In this document: one piece after another, positions 11,546 to 15,876 of the stretch
How the letters are laid out: every line of letters starts with the position of its first letter
Numbering within the stretch: position 1 is the first letter of the stretch
From: Candidatus Omnitrophota bacterium
GTDB taxonomy: Bacteria; Omnitrophota; Koll11; Duberdicusellales; 4484-171
Reading direction: 5' to 3'
Assembly (NCBI GenBank): GCA_030692055.1
Contig: JAUYCY010000065.1
Location: 1-15,876 of the forward strand
Length of the DNA stretch: 15,876 nt
Notes under the pieces: model-generated
The model's database searches: none
The model's input: only the letters and a program-made list of their open reading frames with translations
Told to the model about the DNA's origin: nothing
Program-made: the position numbers and the translations under genes

Positions 11546-12775
11546 ATGCGCTGCGTCATGAAAAATAAAATTTTTATCCGCCTTCGCAGAAAACCACGGG
11601 CTTGCCCGTGCCTGCCCGCCGAAGCCTCGGCGCAGGCGGGGATGAATGCGACAAAATGTGCTTCGGCGGATGTTACTAAATGGGCAAGCCCTAAGGCGGA
11701 TAACCCACCGAAGCCTTGGCGAAGGTGGGTATATTTAGGTACCACGGGCTTGCCCGTGGGGTGTTCCATATTTTTGTTATTATCCCTAACAGTTCTTTTT
11801 ATAAGCGCTAAATCATTTGCTAAGGAGAACACCATAAGGATAGGTTATTTTCCTAATATTACCCACTCGCAAGCTGTTGTTGGGGTAGCAAAGGGAGTGT
11901 TCCAAAAACATTTAGGTGACAAAGTTAAAATTGAAGTAAAAATGTTTAATGCTGGTCCCTCGGTTATCGAAGCGCTTTTCGCGGGAGAATTAGATTTGGC
12001 ATACATTGGGCCAAACCCCGCTATAAATGGGTATATTAAATCTCAAGGAGAAGCGTTGTGTATTATTGCCGGCGCAACTAGCGGTGGGGCAGGATTGGTG
12101 GTACGCAAAGACTCTGGGATTAATAAAATAAGGGACTTTCACGGTAAAAAAATTGCCTCACCGCAGTTAGGCAATACCCAGGATGTTGCCTTACGCGCAT
12201 GGTTAAAAAATAACGGCTTTATTTTAAAGGAGAAAGGAGGAGACACACAGGTTATACCTTTAGCAAACCCCGACCAGTTAACCTTATTTTTGAAAAAAGA
12301 AATTGATGGTGCCTGGACAGTAGAACCGTGGGTGAGTAGATTAATCCAGCAAGGCGACGGCAGGCTTTTTTTGGACGAATCTTCGCTTTGGCCAAACGGA
12401 GAATTTGTTACCGCAAATATAATTGTTAACAAAAAGTTTTTAAAAGAACACAGGGATTTAGTAAAAAAATTTATTGCAGCACATATAGAAATGACTCAAT
12501 GGATAAACGACAATTTAGAAGAGTCAAAAAAGATTATCAATTCTGAACTTAAAAGAATAATCGGAAAGTCATTGCCACCGCAAGTTATCGATCAGGCTTT
12601 CTCAAGGCTTAAAGTAACCTACGACCCCATTAAAACTTCGCTATTGACTTCGGCAAAATGGGCCTTTGAACAGGGATTTTTAGGAAAAACTTTTCCCGAT
12701 CTTTCCGGGATATATGATTTATCCATCCTAAACGAGATTCTAAGCGAAAAAGGGTTAGAGCCAATCAATGGGTAG
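11546..12775 (+). CDS. ABC transporter periplasmic binding protein, SsuA/TauA/NrtA family, repeat-bearing N-terminus
   Basis: This is the periplasmic receptor of the importer encoded by the next two genes. The start at 11546 has AGGAGG (11532-11537) eight bases upstream. The first ~74 residues are unusual. After M-K-N-K-I-F, a 60-odd residue stretch (about 11-74; I-R-L-R-R-K-P-R..., A-S-A-D-V-T-K-W-A-S-P) is encoded by the palindromic element 11576-11769. Only then comes the signal-peptide core (S-I-F-L-L-L-S-L-T-V-L-F-I, about 74-86) with cleavage likely after S-F-A at 90-92. The mature domain is standard: I-R-I-G-Y-F-P-N-I-T-H at 97-107, F-N-A-G-P-S-V-I-E-A-L-F-A-G-E-L-D, A-Y-I-G-P-N-P-A, A-S-P-Q-L-G-N-T-Q-D and W-T-V-E-P-W. 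Sulfonate, taurine, nitrate or sulfate are family ligands; the cysD/cysN setting favours sulfate or a sulfonate. A downstream GTG (V71) might be used instead. Confidence 0.85.
   Translation: MRCVMKNKIFIRLRRKPRACPCLPAEASAQAGMNATKCASADVTKWASPKADNPPKPWRRWVYLGTTGLPVGCSIFLLLSLTVLFISAKSFAKENTIRIGYFPNITHSQAVVGVAKGVFQKHLGDKVKIEVKMFNAGPSVIEALFAGELDLAYIGPNPAINGYIKSQGEALCIIAGATSGGAGLVVRKDSGINKIRDFHGKKIASPQLGNTQDVALRAWLKNNGFILKEKGGDTQVIPLANPDQLTLFLKKEIDGAWTVEPWVSRLIQQGDGRLFLDESSLWPNGEFVTANIIVNKKFLKEHRDLVKKFIAAHIEMTQWINDNLEESKKIINSELKRIIGKSLPPQVIDQAFSRLKVTYDPIKTSLLTSAKWAFEQGFLGKTFPDLSGIYDLSILNEILSEKGLEPING
11576..11769 (+). repeat. composite palindromic element with two nested palindromes, inside the SBP gene
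   Basis: Same block order as 4377-4475: ATCCGCC (11576-11582) pairs with GGCGGAT (11665-11671), with the CCACGGGC-TT-GCCCGTG hairpin (11594-11610) inside, and the element ends GTGTTCCAT. Two insertions distinguish it. The first is a CCCGCC..GGCGGG palindrome at about 11611-11640. The second is a CCCACC..GGTGGG palindrome plus a second CCACGGGC-TT-GCCCGTGG hairpin at about 11692-11759. Both inserted cores share GAAGCC-(C/T)-(T/C)GGCG. ATTTTT occurs just outside both ends, a possible but low-complexity target duplication. The reading frame remains open across the element. Confidence 0.75.
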
Positions 12776-13565
12776 TAACATCCCTTATTTAAAAATAGAA
12801 GAGGTGTCAAAGCATTTTCCTACCCCAGGTGGGTGTTTGCCAGTTTTAGAAAAAATTAATTTAGAGATCAGGGAAGGTGAATTTATCTGTATCGTCGGGC
12901 CCTCGGGTTGCGGAAAGACCACTTTACTTAATATAATTGCTAACCTTGAAGCAGTAACCACGGGGCGTATCTTATATAAAGGTAAAACCTTGCCTGTTAC
13001 CGGGCCCGATAGATTGGTAATTTTTCAGGAGTTGGGGTTATTCCCTTGGCTTACCGTGCAGGATAATGTGGAGTTTGGTTTAAAAGTGAAAAAAACTCCT
13101 TCGGCAAAGCGAAAAAAAATAGCCGACGAATATTTACGTATGGTTAACCTAATCAAGTTTAAAAATTTCTTTATTCATGAATTATCAGGGGGGATGAAAC
13201 AACGTGTAGCCTTGGCGAGAGCCTTAGTTATGGATCCCGAAATACTTCTTATGGATGAACCTTTCGCGGCGCTAGACGCACAAACCAGGGACCTTCTGCA
13301 TCAAGAATTACAGAAGATATGGAGCCATACCAAAAAAACCATATTATTTGTAACTCACAATGTAAGAGAAGCAGCTTGTTTGGGCGACAGAGTAATAGTT
13401 TTCTCCGCTCAACCGGCGTCTGTTAAAGCCTCTTTCGACATAAACTTGCCTCATCCGCGGCAAATCGAAAGCCCAGGATTGATGGATATAGTAAGGCCTA
13501 TTATAGAGGAATTAAAGCCCGAAATTGAAAAGATAACCAAAATAAACCATGAAGAGAGCAATTAA
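12768..13565 (+). CDS. ABC transporter ATP-binding protein, SsuB/TauB type
   Basis: This is the cytoplasmic ATPase that powers the importer. All ABC motifs are intact: Walker A G-P-S-G-C-G-K-T-T (44-52), the Q-loop glutamine in F-Q-E-L-G-L-F-P-W (Q87), signature L-S-G-G-M (139-143), Walker B I-L-L-M-D-E-P (159-165), D-loop A-A-L-D, and the switch histidine in V-T-H-N (H197). The L-F-P-W-L-T-V-Q-D-N-V stretch after the Q-loop is characteristic of the sulfonate/nitrate/taurine subfamily. The length of 265 aa is usual. Its ATG overlaps the end of the binding-protein gene by 8 nt and its own end overlaps the permease gene by 17 nt, indicating one tightly coupled operon. Confidence 0.93.
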   Translation: MGSNIPYLKIEEVSKHFPTPGGCLPVLEKINLEIREGEFICIVGPSGCGKTTLLNIIANLEAVTTGRILYKGKTLPVTGPDRLVIFQELGLFPWLTVQDNVEFGLKVKKTPSAKRKKIADEYLRMVNLIKFKNFFIHELSGGMKQRVALARALVMDPEILLMDEPFAALDAQTRDLLHQELQKIWSHTKKTILFVTHNVREAACLGDRVIVFSAQPASVKASFDINLPHPRQIESPGLMDIVRPIIEELKPEIEKITKINHEESN

Positions 13566-14304
13566 GCAACTTATTTTTTATTCACTTATAATTTCCTCAT
13601 GGCAAGCCGTGATTATGTTAAAAATCTGGCCTGAGTATATTTTTCCATCCCCAATAAAAGTTTTAGAAGCTTTGTTGGAGGGTTTTAAAAACTCTACATT
13701 TCCTATAGCCATAGGTATAAGCTTAAGGCGTATATTCTTAGGTTATGGCATATCAATATTGTTGGGTTGTTTTCTGGGTATTGCAATGTGGAGGTTTAAG
13801 CTTATAAATGATACCATAGGGGGATTGATTTTAGGCCTACAGACTCTGCCGAGTATTTGCTGGCTTCCTTTAGCTTTAATTTGGTTTGGTTTGAATGAAA
13901 AGGCAATTATTTTTGTAGCAATTATGGGCGCGTTATTTTCAATTACGCTTGCAACGGACTCATGCATTAGAAATATTCCCCCCATATATTTAAAAGTTGG
14001 TAGAAATATGGGCGCAAGGAAACTAGCTCTTTTATGGAAGGTGATGATACCGGCAGCCCTACCTCATTTTATACCCGGATTAAAACAAGGCTGGTCCTTT
14101 GCCTGGCGCTCGCTCATGGCAGGAGAATTACTTTTTGTGAATCTCGGGCTAGGCTATTTATTGATGGTAGGAAGGGAGCTAAATGATATGAGCCAGGTTA
14201 TCGCCGTTATGTTGGTGGTAGCTTCTATAAGCATTTTGGTTGACAAATTATGTTTTGGTAGAATTGAAGCGAACATTAGAAAAAAGTGGGGTCTAAAGGT
14301 GTAA
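13549..14304 (+). CDS. ABC transporter permease, SsuC/TauC type
   Basis: This is the membrane channel subunit of the importer, presumably a homodimer in the inner membrane. About six hydrophobic segments are visible, starting near residues 8-24, 60-80, 90-112 and 117-137, with the rest after 185. The EAA loop that contacts the ATPase is N-M-G-A-R-K-L-A-L-L-W-K-V-M-I-P-A-A-L-P (153-172), followed by F-I-P-G-L-K-Q-G-W. The segment W-R-S-L-M-A-G-E-L-L is typical of SsuC/NrtB/TauC. The length of 251 aa is normal. It overlaps the ATPase gene by 17 nt. A 160-bp inverted-repeat element follows 11 nt after its stop codon. Confidence 0.92.
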   Translation: MKRAIKQLIFYSLIISSWQAVIMLKIWPEYIFPSPIKVLEALLEGFKNSTFPIAIGISLRRIFLGYGISILLGCFLGIAMWRFKLINDTIGGLILGLQTLPSICWLPLALIWFGLNEKAIIFVAIMGALFSITLATDSCIRNIPPIYLKVGRNMGARKLALLWKVMIPAALPHFIPGLKQGWSFAWRSLMAGELLFVNLGLGYLLMVGRELNDMSQVIAVMLVVASISILVDKLCFGRIEANIRKKWGLKV

Positions 14305-14315
14305 TTTCAGACCGA

Positions 14316-14475
14316 CCATCCCCGGGCTTTACAGATTGGGTCATATCAGCGCCTGAACACTGGTTTGCACAATATATAGGCGCAAATTTGATTGCGATTA
14401 GGGGATATTTCTATATGTTGTGTTTTTTTATAATAAAAATTTGATTTGACCCAGCCTGTTTAGCCCGTGGAGTGG
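14316..14475. mobile_element. 160-bp miniature inverted-repeat element (MITE-like) between permease gene and cysN
   Basis: The 28 bp at 14316-14343 and the reverse complement of 14447-14475 align with about five mismatches and one gap. Anchors are CGGGCT, ACAG and TGGGTCA on the left and TGACCCA, CTGT and AGCCCG on the right. An inner GCGCC/GGCGC pair (14349-14353 with 14379-14383) lies inside. No coding capacity. No adjacent target duplication is certain, although ATTTCAGA (near 14304) and ATTTGAGA (near 14481) are similar. It includes TATAAT at 14429-14434, a possible -10 element for cysN without a good -35. Confidence 0.65.
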
Positions 14476-14494
14476 ATTCATTTGAGATTGAAAA

Positions 14495-15727
14495 ATGTGG
14501 AGAGAAAACGAACACCTGAAACTAGTTATCGTTGGTCATGTTGATCATGGCAAATCTACGCTTATCGGGAGGTTATTGCTCGATACAAACTCTTTGCCTA
14601 AAGAAAAAATAGATGAGTTAAAAAGAATTTCCAAAGAACTGGGTAAAGAAACCGAGTTAGCTTATTTATCAGATCAGCTGAAGGAGGAGCGGGAACAAAA
14701 TAAGACAATCGACACCACACAGCTCTTTTTCAAAACAAGAAAACGCAGTTACGTAATTATCGATACTCCGGGCCACGTGGAATTTATTAAGAATATGCTT
14801 AGCGGTGCAAGTCTAGCTCAAGCCGCAATACTAATAGTAGACATCAAAGAAGGTATTATGGAGCAAACAAGGCGCCACGCTTATCTAGTAAAGATGCTTG
14901 GGATAGAAGAGATAATAGCGGTTTTTAATAAGATTGATTTGATTAATTATGAAGCCGCAAGATTTGAGGAAGTCAAAAATGAAGTTTTAAAATTTCTGGG
15001 TAGTTTAGATATAAAACCGCTTTTTATGATACCGATTTCAGCAAAAACCGGCTTAAATATTTCTACGAAATCTTCCGCTACGCCTTGGTATAAGGGCCCA
15101 TTTTTATTGCAAGCGCTCGACTCACTAAAGTTTGAAAAAAAAGCAAAAGATAAACCGTTACGATTTTGCGTTCAGGATGTATACGAGGTGGATAAGGAAA
15201 AAATTATCCTCGGCAAGATTCTTTCAGGCACCTTAAAACAGGGGCAGGAAGTGATATTAATGCCTTCCTTGGAAAAAACAAAGATAAAATTTATAAAGGT
15301 CTTTCCAAGAAATATCAAGCAAGCGCACAAAGGAGAATGCGTCGGTTTAATTCTGCAGAATCCAGCTAGGGCGGTCAGGGGTAAAATAATTGTTCAAAAA
15401 GAAAACCCCCCACAAGCAATAAACCGTTTCAAGGCTAATATTTTTTGGATTTCAGCCGACCCACTATTGATTAATCGCCGCTTAACTTTAAGATGTAGTA
15501 CTCAAGAAGTTGTCTGTATAGCAGAAGAAATTGAAAAGCGAATGAATTCCTCAACGTTAGAAATTATTGAAGAAAATGCTAAAGAGCTTCGAGTTAATGA
15601 GACCGCTCTCGTAACTTTCAAAACAGAAACCTCAATATTTATAGAAAAATTTTCAGAAATAGAAGAATTAGGAAGATTTACAATAGAAAGAGAATATAAT
15701 CCACAAGGAATTGGCTTTACGGTATAA
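14495..15727 (+). CDS. cysN: sulfate adenylyltransferase (ATP sulfurylase) large subunit CysN, GTPase
   Basis: CysN is the regulatory GTPase subunit of ATP sulfurylase and partner of CysD; GTP hydrolysis pulls APS formation forward. It has an EF-Tu-like architecture: G1 G-H-V-D-H-G-K-S (14-21), the switch I threonine in N-K-T-I-D-T (69-74), G3 D-T-P-G-H (90-94), G4 N-K-I-D (145-148) and G5 S-A-K (182-184). Beta-barrel domain 2 begins at about residue 217 ([10 protein letters not shown]), followed by domain 3. At 410 aa it is shorter than E. coli CysN (about 475). There is no fused APS kinase domain, so APS kinase or APS reductase must be encoded elsewhere. The E-R-E-Q-N-K-T-I-D switch region differs from the usual E-Q-G-I-T-I-D. 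The start at 14495 has only a weak ribosome binding site. It probably shares the operon with the upstream transporter genes despite the 190-nt gap. Confidence 0.88.
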   Translation: MWRENEHLKLVIVGHVDHGKSTLIGRLLLDTNSLPKEKIDELKRISKELGKETELAYLSDQLKEEREQNKTIDTTQLFFKTRKRSYVIIDTPGHVEFIKNMLSGASLAQAAILIVDIKEGIMEQTRRHAYLVKMLGIEEIIAVFNKIDLINYEAARFEEVKNEVLKFLGSLDIKPLFMIPISAKTGLNISTKSSATPWYKGPFLLQALDSLKFEKKAKDKPLRFCVQDVYEVDKEKIILGKILSGTLKQGQEVILMPSLEKTKIKFIKVFPRNIKQAHKGECVGLILQNPARAVRGKIIVQKENPPQAINRFKANIFWISADPLLINRRLTLRCSTQEVVCIAEEIEKRMNSSTLEIIEENAKELRVNETALVTFKTETSIFIEKFSEIEELGRFTIEREYNPQGIGFTV

Positions 15728-15748
15728 GAGGTTTGTAAATCAACCAGT

Positions 15749-15768
15749 CTCCGCGGCAAGCCGCGGAG
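15749..15768. terminator. perfect GC-rich hairpin after cysN, possible terminator or REP
   Basis: CTCCGCGG-CAAG-CCGCGGAG, an 8-bp perfect stem 22 nt after the cysN stop. The following sequence (TATGTTCTATAC) lacks a strong T-run, so it is as likely a repeat palindrome. Its loop CAAG is shared with the hairpin at 15848. Confidence 0.45.
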
Positions 15769-15847
15769 TATGTTCTATACTAATATTATCACTGGTTCAT
15801 TCATTGCCTTGGAATGAGGTCAACTACGTTTACGATTTCGGCTTCAT

Positions 15848-15867
15848 CCCCGTGGCAAGCCACGGGG
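15848..15867. repeat. perfect hairpin CCCCGTGG-CAAG-CCACGGGG at the window edge
   Basis: Perfect palindrome of the CCACGGGC family, preceded by TTCAT and followed by TATTCGCCG. This looks like the start of another composite element in reverse orientation, cut by the window end. Confidence 0.55.
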
Positions 15868-15876
15868 TATTCGCCG

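Noticed and set aside
11571..11775. Clean target duplication ATTTTT for the element in the binding-protein gene
   Set aside because: The match is low-complexity, and precise removal leaves the gene out of frame (200-nt period), so the ancestral site cannot be reconstructed from it.
11530..11835. Minus-strand frame across the binding-protein start
   Set aside because: Produced by the palindromic element read backwards; the plus strand has the ribosome binding site and signal peptide.

Overview
The window looks like accessory chromosome from a low-GC, diderm, uncultured-type bacterium. Sec signal peptides together with an outer-membrane beta-barrel porin argue for a Gram-negative envelope. The many palindromic repeats built on CCACGGGC..GCCCGTGG, or on a CCCGCC-GAAGCC...GGCGGG core, resemble those I associate with Candidatus Omnitrophota-type genomes. 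That taxonomic guess is inference only; no rRNA or ribosomal protein is present.

Layout. (1) 1-2322: a REP-associated (RAYT/Y1) transposase gene split by a 1,345-bp DDE insertion sequence. The 6-bp target duplication TCTAAC marks the exact ends, and removing the IS plus one duplicate restores the reading frame through the HUH motif. (2) 2447-4341: a radical SAM/SPASM enzyme overlapping a family-2 glycosyltransferase, probably a surface or peptide modification pair. (3) 4342-8067: a patchwork region. Four fragments that look like the 3' end of a tRNA (T arm plus acceptor ending CGTCCCC) lie at 4705, 5663, 5877 and 6799. They punctuate single-gene segments: a Gly/His-rich secreted protein, a palindrome that folds as a three-way junction, and a TylF-like methyltransferase lacking a normal start. 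A second methyltransferase lies on the minus strand. (4) 8134-9003: a broken tyrosine recombinase between two diverged ~155-bp direct repeats that each carry a promoter-like sequence. (5) 9089-15727: a sulfur module in the order cysD, porin, SsuA-, SsuB- and SsuC-like transporter genes, cysN.

How the genes fit together. CysD and CysN are the two subunits of GTP-driven ATP sulfurylase, and here they bracket an outer-membrane porin and an SsuABC/TauABC/NrtABC-type importer. No sulfonate monooxygenase or nitrate reductase gene is visible, so the simplest reading is an uptake-and-activation unit for sulfate or a related oxyanion. The genes run in one direction. The three transporter genes overlap and cysD-porin are 33-60 nt apart. 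A highly structured 200-nt leader separates porin from the binding-protein gene, and a 160-bp terminal-inverted-repeat element separates the permease gene from cysN.

Most interesting points: (a) a composite palindromic element with two further palindromes nested inside it sits in frame within the signal-peptide region of the binding-protein gene, and a simpler copy of the same element lies at 4377-4475; (b) the tRNA-end-like punctuation of short gene segments next to a dead integrase; (c) the miniature inverted-repeat element in front of cysN; (d) the structured leader ahead of the transporter genes. All alignments and foldings were done by eye.
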